Source of the DNA: Synchiropus splendidus
Lineage: Eukaryota > Chordata > Actinopteri > Syngnathiformes > Callionymidae
Assembly: GCF_027744825.2 (NCBI RefSeq)
Contig: NC_071345.1
Location: forward strand, 15,067,501-15,131,500
Direction: 5' to 3'
DNA: 64,000 bases
Shown: one piece after another, positions 46,401 to 59,290 of the stretch
Position numbering within the stretch: position 1 is the first letter of the stretch
Layout: the number at the start of each line of letters is the position of its first letter
Position numbers and translations under genes: made by a program
The notes under the pieces: model-generated
The model's input: only the letters and a program-made list of their open reading frames with translations
Database searches by the model: none
What the model was told of the DNA's origin: nothing

Positions 46401-49400
46401 CTTATTCAGCTTTTAATGACTGTGCTTTATATTTCATGAAGTTATGATTCATGAAAAATACAATTCCCTTTTTCTGGTGAAGTTAGAGAAGAGTCGGCTG
46501 TTCATGCACAAAATTAGTCTTGAGTAAGTTGAGTAAGTTGATTTTTTACTTTTTAAATTCATGTCTACTAATATAGAAACGTTTTGCAGTGAACAGAAGA
46601 AGTATCCCAAAGTACAAGGGCCATCTCTACTTCTTTACAACTTCATGTCTTCATCTGAATGAAGCAGGAAGGGAAAATATGTCCGGACTGTTGCAGGTTA
46701 ATCATGTCATGCAATTCTTGGGTCAATTCATTTGTAATATAGTACAACTAAGAAAGGTTCACTTGACACTTGTGCTGCAACAGTATCGTCGATGCTACAT
46801 TTGTATGTTCATGAATTGAGCTGAAATGGCCTGACCCTAAACACGCCATCCTGAAAAGTGCTGCTCAAAAAAACAAAACGGAAAGATTTACAAAGGATGA
46901 GGAAAGCTAAGCTGTTGGTTTTATTTCTACAATATTTGTCTTGTAAAACGACACCCAACAACCGCATGGATTGTGTCAAAAAAAAAATATAGATTTCCAA
47001 AGACGCACCTCAATTTCCTGGGTATGGTCAACAACACTGACAAATTATTGTGTATTGCATTGTCTATATAGAGACGATACAAAAATGTATTTCCAGGAAA
47101 ACCAAGGGCACACCTACCAAACGGTCAGAGGCAAACAAATACAGTAGTGGCTACACAACAAGACATAAAACAAAGTAGTGTGTTGACATCATTTCTGGCA
47201 AAAAAACCCCAAAACAATAGCCTCCTATTGTCTTGATAGAAAAGCCATGCAGTTCAAGTGCAAGACGTCTCACATTTGTTCATTTTTTTCCCTGATCACT
47301 CGCTCTTTGTTTCATTGACAGCGAAGCAAACAATGTCCAGGTCTTTCTTACGTTTCACTCCTTAGTTTGCGTAAGCACGGTGCACTTTTTTTTTCCTCAT
47401 CTGTAATCAGAGTCTCCGAGATCAAGAGCGTGTAATCTGCAGCGATCATTATGGTCAGTGTCCCTCTTTCATTGCAGCGTATCCTGTAACACACCTCGGT
47501 GGGATTTTTACGTTCGTCCAGCAGTAGAATAAAGCCAAAGCTGCAAACACTGCCATGGATACAGTCAGTAAATACAGCACTCCAGAGTTTACAAAGTTTT
47601 TATTGCAGGGTTCTAATCTCAGAGAGAGGATGCTCAATCATCACAGAATGTGTTTTCCATCCGGCCGTTCCCACTCTCCTTTGTATATATTTCTAATTGG
47701 GTCATTAAAGTCACGTTTCTCTCTTTCATTTCCCTCTGTTATTTGGAATAAACAGCTTTTCTGAGTCGTTGGTTTGTTTAGTCCTGATTAGAATGTCTGT
47801 GTTCTACTTTGCACTTTCACATCGTGTCTCAGTGATGTGACTCAGCACAGGCTTGCAGGAGTTTCACCTCACTTTCATTCATTTATCATCTGCTACCTTC
47901 AACGTGTGATCATAAGTGAAACACACACTGATGAATCATGAGCAAGAGGATGTCCAACTCCACGTCCCTTCAGTTATCAAAGTAAAGGAACTGAAAAACT
48001 GAAATAATTTGGCTTTTTAAAAATCATTTATTCAGTTATCACGTTATTTTAAATTGCTATTAACACTGACTATCAGGTCGCCAAAAGTCAGAAGTGCCCA
48101 CGCTTTCCTGGCTTCAAGCCTCTTCTAAAGAAACCATGATGTAGCCATTCACCCACCATTTTAAAGGTCGATCATCTTACAGCATCCGATTGGTTCGGCT
48201 GTTTGCCCATTAAGTGATTGTGGAACTAAGGTTGCCAAACATATCGACGCTCCTGAGCATCATAGCGCAAGTGACCCTGGCAACCTGGCCTTCATGACAA
48301 ATTCCTGCAGCTTAGTCAAGCGCCTGTTCATTATTCACCTGACTGACAAATGTTACTTAAGGATTAACTGTAGCTACCGTGCTACTGTAGTCTGCACTAG
48401 CTGCACTTAACTTGCCTGATGTGTTCCCTTTTATTAAAAACTGAAGACTGAAGCTGATAGAAGATGATTTACAACTAAACCCAAACAGTCATTTCTACCA
48501 CTACTGTTGAGAAAAAAAGTCTCCAGAAGCTTTGAACATTTGAACATTTGTGAGGATAAAGTATTTTTGGGTTATTTATTTTGCATTTTATTTTTTATTG
48601 TATTCATTTGTTTGATCTCATTGTTAATTGTGAGTTTTTGCTGTTGCATTTTAACTTTTGCGATTATAATGTATTTTATTTATTTATTTTTTCATAATTT
48701 GTACTTTGTTTCAGAAAAAAAAAAATGTGCTATTGTTTTTGCAGTTCTCTCTTTTTGTAATTGCACTACTCATTTGTGAATTTCCACTCAGGGCCACTGT
48801 AATCTAATGACAATGTGACAAATAAATAAATAAATAACAAAGTTGTTCAGATACTGACCTACTGGGTGGAGGGCAGTTGAATATAGTTGGGCCTCTAAAA
48901 TGGAGCTTTAAAAGTGCACCTTGCCAATCTAATTTTTAAAATAAACATTGTAAAATACACTCTTGGTTGATGTTGCAAAATCAAAAACAAACAAAAACTG
49001 ACACATTCCTGTTTCATGAACTGAAGTCAACAAATGACAAAAATAATTGTAAAATAAAGCAATGAGACCTTGGTGATTATGAAGGTTTTACATTCAATGA
49101 ACCAAGGTTTACTGTGTGAAAGTGGATCATCTGCCTTGATCTTTCCCTCTTCTCTCACTAGTCCTCTGTCCCTTCATTCACATTATTACATTCCCAGCCC
49201 TGACTCCTTGTCCTTTCATACACTGCCGCTCCATCCTTTACCTTTAATTTCACCCTCACCACAAACCATAGGGGATCATCGGCAAAGATGTTTCCCCGTT
49301 GCTCTGTAATCAACACAATAACAGTGAGCTTTGGAGATGAAGCAATGTGAAAGTAAATGAAACATTTCCACATCTTGTGTTCCTTCCTCTCATTTGCTTC

Positions 49401-49894
49401 TTTGGCAAAAATGAAAACATGATTTGTCCAGCTGCGCTCCTTGCGTGTAAAAGGAAAGTTAATTGGCCTTAAGTGGCTTAACAAGCCTTTAGGCTAATGG
49501 CATCTGTTTACAGCCAAGTGAATGAGTCCCAGCAAACCAGTGAACGGGGACACTGCTGTGACTGCGGTCTGAGCCGGTCAACTTGAAAAGAAGTCACCTG
49601 GACGGCAGGATTTGTTCCTGCTTGACTCAGTCAGATCCACTCTGGTCACTTAATGAGTGACCCGTGCTCGCAGACGTTTGTTAAACAACTTCTCCGAGCG
49701 CTGGACGGGAGCCGGGCAGAATGGATGTGTGGCCGCTGAAGGGGAAAATTGTTTAAACCCTGAGAACATTGTTTGAAGTCCAGTATGAGATTTGCTGGGA
49801 TATCTGATTTCACGCTGATTCCTCTTGGTGTTTTGGAACTCGGAACATTTTGGCAGGTCACTCTGGAAGTTACCACAGTTTTTAATGTGAGAGG

Positions 49895-50005
49895 TGTTAT
49901 TCATTCATTCATCACCTACCGCTTAATCCTGGCAAGACCGGATTGTAGGGTGCCGGAGCCAATCCCACCTGTCATCGGGCACCATAGGCGGACACCCTGG
50001 AAAGG
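49895..50005 (-). repeat. Fish SINE-like dispersed repeat, tail end
   Basis: ATTCATTCATTCATCACC, TACCGCTTAATCCTGGC, GAGCCAATCCCACCTGTCAT, CGGGCACC and GCGGACACCCTGGAAAGGT match the reverse orientation of the same common fish repeat as 13419-13617. Confidence 0.7.
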
Positions 50006-51202
50006 TTGTAGGGTGCACGCTTTCCGTAGTGGTTCTGGTTATTTCTCAAGAATAAATTAATATCTCTAAAAAAAATCAACGTCATGAATCTGCGCGGGAC
50101 TTCAGGCTCTTCTTGAAAATATAACCACATTTATTCGTTTTGAACGGCAAGTATGTCAGTGTCCCGCTGTGTGTGTGTCTGTGTGTGAGTGTGGTTCAAC
50201 CAGAGGAAGCAAAGTGGTGCGGTGATTTCCTTTCTCTTGCTCCATAAAAGCAGAAGACCATTTGTCAACTGCCTGGTTGGTTAGCCTGTTCCCACTCTTA
50301 CCCAAAATAAAAACCGCTGGACATGTATACAAGCGTTTGGAAGGTGACCCACACAAACCAGAGCCACAGCATCTGGAGGAAGCTTTAATTTAGAGATTCC
50401 TGACCTAGGTTCCCTCTCATACCTCACACAAACGCAGACTTAAACAGGCACTAATCAACATTCTGTCTTTTGATATAACCTAACACGTCTTTAAGGTCTA
50501 TTGACTTGTCCAGAGTCATTGGATCTCCTCATACAAAGCACTACAACGGGCTTTGATTACCAGTGCTTAAGTGATCATGAAGTTACTGTTAGTTTCTTGG
50601 GCTGTTGTTCAGGCAAGGGCGGCACACAGGATAGTCTGGGTTCCCCCACTTTCGTAGTGGAGCATGGTCAAGTCATAGTTTATTAGCAATGTAAAATAAA
50701 CACGGGAATAGCAGCAGATGTGGTAGAACAACAGTGATGATGCCCTTATATCGTCATTCTGGCTTGTTTTAGAATTCATCTATACAAATTAGATGAGTGA
50801 AGTTACGCCCATCCGAGACGTTGGGTCACACTGAAGGTTTTTGTCATTCACAGATTGCCTTCATCCAAGCCATCGTTCCTCCCAAGGCGCCAGATGCTGA
50901 CTATCTTCACGTGACTTTTGTCGGACCACCATTCATTCATTGAAATGAACACGATACATTTGGGGCGCGTTTGATGGGAGAGCAACTTTTTTGAAAAAAT
51001 GAAAAAATGAAGGAAAAAGGGCTGGTGCTCAAGTACCACTATGGGTCCATCTGTGTACATCCCTGGAGCATATACCTCTTGAAGGAGGCTGGGCGTAACA
51101 GAAAGTCTCAGATGTCCTCAGAATGTTACGAAGGAAACTGAGCGTGGCTCACTGCTCGTATTGCTACACCCACCACCTGGACAGGATCTGAATATTGAAA
51201 TG

Positions 51203-51203
<1 letters not shown>

Positions 51204-51270
<67 letters not shown>
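51204..51270 (+). repeat. (TA)n microsatellite
   Basis: 67 bp of alternating T and A. The tract can form hairpins, so read length here may be unreliable. Confidence 0.98.
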
Positions 51271-51274
<4 letters not shown>

Positions 51275-52139
51275 ACATTTCTTTTATTCAATGGTGCTTA
51301 TTATCTGATGTCCAACAGCCTGTTGTACAGTAAAAGGAATAAAATGCGTAGGAAAACTACACACATTAAGGTCAAGAAACAACTGGATGTCTGTTCTGTA
51401 AAGAAGTCACATGAAGCTGATCTCATTTCTGTGTCAGAGATCAAAGAGTAATTTGCGTCACATTATTTTCAGGGTGGATACACTGAAACGTTCCAAATAA
51501 ACAGGGACTGTAGGGAACACATAGCAGCTCTGAAAGGACATAAAGTCAACTCAGAATGATGACAGTGTGGGGGGAAACTAAACACAGACAGTGGGGATGA
51601 TAAAGACAATGGGGAGGAACAGCTGGGAGCAACTGTGGGAATCAGACGCAAAACGTCTGCGCATAGAACCGCATTTGAACTTTCTAGAAGGATCGAGGTA
51701 TGATTTTCATTACGTCCCCATCAAGCCAAAAGAACGCACTTCCTTCAGTTTAATTTAATTTTAATTATGCAAAGAACACTACTTCTGTATTTTGGAGCGG
51801 AGATGACTAACATTGGCAGCAATAGCCGCCACTCCTTCCTTTTAAGCATCTGGCTGGCGTCAGCATATCATGTCCTGCCTTTGATGATATTTCAGGGTTT
51901 ATGGGAAGCTTTTCAGCTTGCTCTGGACCTTGCTGTTTTAAGACTACACCGATGGAACGTGGACAAGCTTGGACAAAGTCATGAGAAGTAGGGCCGCAAT
52001 AATGATAATACATACAATTAACACAGTGACTTATGGCTGAAGAGCACTTCCCAAATATGACTCATGAAAAAACTGTTATAAAACAAAACTTAAATGCTAT
52101 CATTTTCATGCCATATAAATATATCTATATCTAAGTTTG

Positions 52140-52743
52140 AGTGGAATGGCGATCCATCCCATCACTTCAGAATTCTCACTTAAGGTGAACTACTTTGGAC
52201 CAACCTGGATTTGGACTCCTGGACTTGAGTTTGACATGTTCTATAGCCATTGTCTGATCTTGGGCCTGCTGGGCGTCGGACAGTCAGTCAGACTATCAGA
52301 TACTAAAATGCACAGTCATAGAAATGGGACAGGGAGACCGCAACAACACAAACACACTCGGAAATCAAGTCGCAAGGCCCAATCAACAGAAAATGTACAA
52401 AAGTATTCACGCGGATCTACTGGAGAACAATCGTGGAAACAGAAAACCAAGCAAGAAAAATGAATACCAAAGAAGCGCCTGAAAAGGGAATCAAGCGCGC
52501 ACAGAATTTAGAATATTCTGAGAAGCAAATGAGAGAGTGGAGTCTTTGTAGAGTTTTCCGTAGGAACGCGAAGTAACCATCTGGTGACACGAGCTGGCAC
52601 CGAGGTGTTGATATCCATGAAGACTTGATTCACCGATGAATGCTAGCCGTGTCACTCGGAAAGCTGGGGAAAAACAGGGAAACGGAAACGAGACACAAAT
52701 GGGAGTCACAAAAATAAAAGCATGAACAACGCGGACATGACAG
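52140..52743 (-). repeat. LTR-like repeat candidate
   Basis: On the minus strand it begins TGTCATGTCC and is followed by a TTTTATTTTTGTGACTCCCA pyrimidine-rich stretch, similar in style to fish LTR-type repeats. Right boundary and family not determined. Confidence 0.25.
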
Positions 52744-52959
52744 TAGTAACCTCACTAGGTTTCGCGGGTAAAGCTATAGGCCAAAACAGCTCAACAAGCA
52801 AATACATTTTTATTAATTAATGCCATTACGTGAGTTTGCTTCAGGAGCTTCAGCAGGTCTGTGGGTGCAATAGATTTTTTTCTATAATATCGGACTGCAC
52901 TGAGGATCTTTACTCTTTTTGTTTTGTTAGATGACTGTTGTCCTAATGTAATGGGCAAA

Positions 52960-53160
52960 CCAGTCCTCAAAGGGCCGGGGTGGTGCAGGTTTTGGTTCAA
53001 ACCGATGAAGCACGAACAGTTTAACCAATCAGATGTCAGCTGAAACAAGCAACACCAGACAGACACTCAACCAATTACACTCACAAGAAAACCAATTGGT
53101 GAAAAGTTTTCCTATTGATTGGTTGGAAGAAAAACCTGCACCCACTGCAGCCATTTCTGG
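52960..53160. repeat. Palindromic MITE with GGGCCGG...TGCAGGTTTT ends
   Basis: The left end CTCAAAGGGCCGGGGTGG and TGCAGGTTTTGGTTCAAACC pair with the right end GATTGGTTGGAAGAAAAACC followed by TGCACCCACTGCAGCC in reverse complement. A shorter relative lies at 28405-28490. Confidence 0.65.
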
Positions 53161-55920
53161 AACAGTTTGCCCTAATTCGTCAACACGCAAAAACGGATGG
53201 CTGACTTCTACGTCAACAATGACACTAAAGTCCACTTCAGTATGAGATTGGTGAGTGAGCAAAGCACCTGAGCCAGTCTTTATTGCCTTCAGTCTTTGCT
53301 CGTCCGCTTCAGTGACCATCATACTGCCCATTTAGCGCTGTTTATTTGAGAAAAAGGAGAAAGGAGAGACCACAGGCCTCCGAATGAAAGCCTCTCCAAG
53401 CTATGAACCAATAAACTTTCCAATGGATGCTAAATGTATAAACTAAACTTCAGAGTGTTTTTCATTTTCATCGATGAATGACTGGGGTGTCTCATGTTAC
53501 TCCCTCCATTCTTTAAGCTTGTCTTTCAGTCCAAAACAAATATACACTTGAATGAGTTGAGTTGATTCTCGATTAGAGTGCCAATCTTTCTTGGGTGTCG
53601 CTGGCCTCCAGGCCTCTGTAGCTGGGAGGCACCGGCGCAATGATGAAAGTCAAAATAAGAATCCATAATAATTTAACTAAGCAATATTTAGTGATAATAC
53701 CTGGCAGTATCGCCATCTTTAGGCGACAGCTCAGCGGTTTTGATACTTCTAGTGTCAGCGCTGTTCTCAGTGACTTGACTCACCACTTCACCTGCCAGCC
53801 GCCCCTCCCCAGCAAGATCATTGAGTTGATCTGCTCTTCATCTGCAGTAAGTTGGTTAACCATCTCTGACTAGCTGCTGCCACGAGGCCCTGGAGGATTA
53901 GAGAAACCCTTCACCAACACATCATCTGGCTGATCCATGCTGGCAACCTTAAGATGATCCTGCTGCTTGTTTCTGCCAGCTTTGCGCGAAATTTGCATCG
54001 GCACATTTGGGCTTTCTGTCTAATGCTTTTGTTAAAAAAAAGTTTAACATAACAATTCAAATAAAACCAGTAAGATTTGCTGATCAAACAAGTCACAGTT
54101 TAAACGCTAACTTGGGTGAGCGAAAGGTGTTTGCTCATCTTGATCCCATCTGCACCAAGACACAACATCTCATAACCTGAATTTGAGGTCAGATGTCCTG
54201 GAGGGTCAATTTGTCAGCAGTGATGTCATCTCCGTGTCAGAGGTCAATTAGATTTAAACAACTAAGTGACAGGCCCCTCGCAGAGTAATCATTACCACGG
54301 ATCGATAAAGCAAAACAAATTTGGGATTTTATTTTGGTGAATATACAGAAGAAGAGGAAGTTCATCTCGATCAAACAGCCCGATCAAAGGAGAATATATT
54401 GTACAACACTTCTGGGAAACGACAGGGACTTTCTTGTGAGCAGCTCTGAAGTTGGTGTAGGTCGGGTCACAGCAGTGGGAGAAGTATGTTAACACTTAAA
54501 GTCCCCAAACCCTCTGCACTGCACTGGACTCACTGTGCGAGCTTTGTTCCGTCTGTGAGTTCTTGTGTCTTAAACAGACAGGGGGTCCGCTCGGTGGTGG
54601 CCTGTTAAGGAAAAAGGCAGTGGGGGACTAGGTACACACACACATGTGCCCCTGAACTGAGTCAGATGCACAGATGTGCAGCATGCTGCTCTGGTTTCTC
54701 TTCTCTAACAAAGGCAGTCTGATCGCGCCGGCTACTGGAGGTAACTGTGTCAAAGACGTATGGTTTGGGAGGCCGAGCTAAAAGGAGGAGGGGAACCGAA
54801 AGAGGAAGTTGGTCCTGGAGGGAACTGCAGGCTAATTGATGCCAAATGGGCAAAAGTGAAGTGGTTTGCTGTGTTGCTGGGAACTCACACACATACATGT
54901 TTCAATGCATGTCACCACAAAATTATGAGTGTACTTGCATTTGGCTGTACAGTCTCCAGATAGAAGATACCGCTAGCAGCCTGAAAATATTGGTGTCTCT
55001 CTATTGTCCTCAGATGACAGTTGAGATTGTACTGCTTGACTGTTCAATGACATGCTACACATATGTAAGAGATAAATATGTAAGAAACTCTTAACTGTTG
55101 ATGTACATTTACAAATGATTGTATAATTGTGAACGAACATACACGTTAATGGCCAAAAATATCCCACACAATGCTTGGCTGACAGATTTTATTTATATTT
55201 AAAATTGTTATATAGTCATGTAATATTTTTTTGTTTTTTTAGATTAATATTATAGTTTGTCATGTTCCGCCCATAATGTTTTTCATTACTAAAGTAGGAT
55301 GTAAAAAATTTTGACTTATCCTTTCAGAAATGCAAATACAATTGAAGGAACTTTCATGACACGTGCATTGGTTATGTAAAAAAAATCTTCATCATTTGCA
55401 TTTTGGTGAAGAAAGCATCTCTTCAGGACAAAAAGAATGAAAATAAGTAGCGATGGTCCTCTGGCAAAATATAAGCTTCATGAGAGCATCATGAAATTTC
55501 AATCTTTTACAGTACACTGAGGTAGAAGAAAACACATGGCGGATATATCATGATAGTAAATTATAAGTATGTCGTAAATTACAAGTGAGTTATATGCATG
55601 TGCACAGCATGCATCACACTTTGCCAAGTTACTGAAAACTTCCCTAAAACGATGATAAGACACGTAGTCTTAAGTCCACACATGTGTGACTGAAAATAAG
55701 GTTCACTGTAAGCAGCTTGCAGGTCATTATGAGGGCAAAATCCCACATTAATTTGCTTAGATTCCGACATAATCTCCAGTAATCCCACAGAATTAATGCA
55801 AAAATTTTAATTGTGTTTTTCTGCAGACTCCTTATCCAATAAGTCAATATGTTAACAGTGATAATATGACCTTCCTTAACTGAGTTAATTTTTTTCTTGG
55901 CTATGAAAAAATTAACTAAC

Positions 55921-55942
55921 ATATATATATATATATATATAT
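55921..55942 (+). repeat. (AT)n short microsatellite
   Basis: Eleven AT units. Confidence 0.95.
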
Positions 55943-56059
55943 TCAGTCGGAAAAACAAAACTTGATCACTGCATCCTGATGTTAAGCACTGGAGGATTGA
56001 AGGGAAATTGTGTCACAGTCGAAGACAGCGAAATAAACACTTGATAAGAATGTGAGGAA

Positions 56060-56215
56060 ATATTTTGATCCAATTAGCTGCCAGCCTGCCGTGTCAGAAA
56101 GTCGCGTCTCGAGCGCCATGAGGCCATTTGTGTCAAACTACAGGTCAAATATTAATTAGCTGTTAGATTTGAAAGACAAAGACCCGTTCATTAATGGAGA
56201 ATGGTGATCTGACAG
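56060..56215. promoter_or_regulatory. Possible conserved non-coding element with homeodomain sites
   Basis: Three homeodomain-type sites (CCAATTAGC about 56070, TTAATTAGC about 56152, TTCATTAATGG about 56188) sit in otherwise non-repetitive sequence within the gene-poor tract. Composition and spacing resemble vertebrate developmental enhancers. Not testable without alignment. Confidence 0.3.
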
Positions 56216-56887
56216 ACCCATTCAATACCATACTGCGTTCATTTGACATCTAGGTGGCAGTAGTATAGTGCTTTGGCCCAGCGATAGCGTGGCAAATATG
56301 AACGCATTACAAAGGATGCTGTTTAGCTGGTGAGTTTGGCCAGGAACGGAACTGATGTAGCGTTTAGACACTCAAACACACAACTATGAAGTGTCTATTC
56401 TTGTGTCTTAATAATCTTGACGCTGAAAGAAACGATTAAAGAGCTTTACCTCCGTACAAAATAGAACTTGACGGGGGTGTTAACATGAGGGGCGGCTGTG
56501 CATTGAAGGAAATCATTACATTTGCTGATGTTTCACAGTTGGCTTCTCCTCTGTGTGTGTACCGTTGTTGCAATGTTACACAGCAAACTAAACTGTTTCT
56601 CGACATGTGGCCACATTCTTGACATTTCCCTTTCATGTGTGACTTGACATTGTTTCGTGGTTGAATCCCAGTCAGATGCTGAGATACAGAAAAAGAAATC
56701 TATAGGGTGAGGTCTCCTGAGGGGATTTGGAGGTCAAAAAAATCATCACAAATACATATTTTATTGATAAATGACATACTTACATATAATAAATAAATAT
56801 AATCAAAATCAAATCAAAGGTGGAACAATGTAACAAACATAAATGTGTTCATATTAATGTAAATTAATCCCATGTTTGCCACAGGAT

Positions 56888-57030
56888 CATGAAACAGTGT
56901 CCTCATCTTCAGAGCCCATAAATCATTGGGTTGGAACAACCATTTCAATGAAACCTCACACTGAAACCTCAAACCGAGAGCGCCACCTACTGAGCTGTGA
57001 AATTGAAGACACTGTTTCAAGAAGCCTCAG
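56888..57030. repeat. MITE with inverted ends TGAAACAGTGTC...
   Basis: The left TGAAACAGTGTCCTCATCTT pairs with the reverse complement of the right end, TGAAACAGTGTCTTCAATTT. The interior contains a minus-strand CTCF-like CAGTAGGTGGCGCTC (about 56978-56992). A half-copy lies at 21004-21060. Confidence 0.65.
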
Positions 57031-58989
57031 CAGCCCTTCATGATATTGACCTAAAAAAAATAATCATATAATGTACTTAAAATAGGCGATAATATTGGGT
57101 TAAAAAATCTCAATTCATGATGGGCTCATGAAGCTTCATGAAACATTTCTTTTACAGGAACCGACATAACAGTGACTACCCTAAAGAAACCACTATTCCT
57201 TGTATACCACCTTAAATCATCAGTTAAAGTTTCAACATCAGTCTTCAATGACTTTTGTTACATAACATAAAAGCATTTTTCGCTGGCTGCGGGTGAAAAA
57301 AAAAAAAAAGTTACCGCTTTTGATAACAACAACATCTGACATTTTCTCAGGGTGGATATTGTGTGATGCTTTCAGAACATGTTCATCGTCACAGGCGGTG
57401 GTGAGACAGCGATCCACCATTGATTTAAGACAGATGTCATTGTTGGAGGCTTTTGAAAATGTCACCCAGAGTGCTGAGCGAACTGATATCTCAGAGAGAG
57501 AAACAAATTCAGAGAGATACGTGACGCTTGACTTTAACCTTTAAACGCAACCCCAAAGCTGCTGCAGTCACGTTTTATATGCAGTTCCTTTCCATCAGTT
57601 GTTCATTTAGTTTGAACCCAGCCCTCGCCGTGGCACGCACCACTAATCCCGACTGTGGATAAGCCACTAATGATCATAGTTAATGATGCAGTGAGGGAGG
57701 AGGGGGTCGTATAATTCCTGGATGCCAGTAGCTTGCTACTCAATTGCCAAAAGAGAGCTCTGAAAATCATTGAGAAAGTTTTCCATCATTAACTAAGGGG
57801 ATTATCGTCACTCACAAGATAGTCAAGAAATATTTTTTCACAATATCACTGTGACCATTTCTGGAATTAAGTGTGAAAATCTATATTTGCCTGAACAGGT
57901 ACAAAATATAAAATTCACACATATTTAAAGGGAAAAATCGTGTCAGTTTATTCCACATTTTTCCAATGGTTTACTTGCAAATGAAGAGCTGGAAGCATGT
58001 TTACATGTATATTTGTGCTTGTGTGCAAGCGTGTGTGTGGTCTGCCTCCCACATCCCAAAATGGAAAGGCAAATAAGAAGACAAGCAGCCATTGATTTGT
58101 GACCCATATCATTCGGTAAGTCATTATTGGTACTGCTCTAACCAAAATACATGTTCTTTCAAACATCCTCCCATCATTACCTGACTAAAGAACACTGTCA
58201 TCATGTTATTGGAACAACATAAGCTTAAAAACCTCAGTTTATTCTTGGCAAAATCATGCGTCGCCTCTTTCAAATGAGATCTTCGTGGAAGAAATCAAAA
58301 GTTGTGTTGCGTCTCACAGTAAATTCAGTAACAAAACTATTGTTTTGGAACCTGATGCCACTGAATCTCTGTGAACTTCAGGTCTTAGCAGCTCAGCTGG
58401 CAGGATATTCATTCAGCAGTACGTTTACTATGAATATATCAGCACACACAATTCTGCGTGTGAAGACTGAGACTTGACTGAGGCCTAGTTTCAATTTAAG
58501 AGGAAACAAGAGACAAATAAAGCAGGAGAGATAAAGAGGAGTCTGAGACTGACGACAATTTTACAGGACAATGACGTTAGTTTTGGCAAAATCCGCTTTT
58601 GAAATGAAGTTAAAACACAAACTTCCAGCATGTTCAAGATGAAACATTCAATATGAATCATGTCAATAAACCGAGGATTCATAATTGATATGTAATATAA
58701 TAAATATCACTGGTGTTTTGGGAGATAATTTTTTGTTTTGATTTGGATTCTTTGGTTTCTCTGACCCTGTAACTGCGTCACCCAGTGCTTGTTTGAGATG
58801 CTGGTTGTGAAGGAATTAATTTAATGGGAACAATACTGCACTCGAGAGATAAAAGGTGATGCATGACAAAATTGTCGTTGCCACAACAAATCGGCCGAGT
58901 ATCCATGCCGTCTTTTACCACATCCTTGAATTTAAATCTGTTTCTGACAAGCCCACTGTCACTCCTATCCATGAGTCGCAACAATCTGA

Positions 58990-59290
58990 GCCTGTCCTCC
59001 CTAACACTCACTCACAGATCACATCAGCAAACGTCATGGACTCCCCATCCTTGTTGGCTAGTCTTCTCTGTTACAATGGCAAACAAAAATGGGCACAGAG
59101 CTGTTCCCTGCTGTAATCCTTCACTCACTTTGAATACCTTTCTCCAGCATGCACACCTCACCGCGACCTCACTGCCCTCATACATGTCCTGCACAAGCCT
59201 CTCATGCTCCTTACTCCATGACACAGTACCAGCATTCCTCTCAAGGAACTCTGTCACAAGCTTTCTTAAGATCTACGACGCCCCACACAA
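58990..59290 (-). mobile_element. Decayed RTE-type LINE reverse transcriptase fragment
   Basis: Minus-strand frames read VDLKKACDRVP, then ERLVQDMYEGSEVAVRCA, then GLQQGTALCPFLFAIV, followed by a degenerate FAD-VIC. These match reverse-transcriptase blocks of the RTE-like family (VDLKKAYDRVP, VQDMYE, GLHQGSALSPFLFAIV, FADD). Frameshifts and a stop break the frame. Probably the same family as the C-terminal fragment in zhx2 at 19705-20068. Confidence 0.8.
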
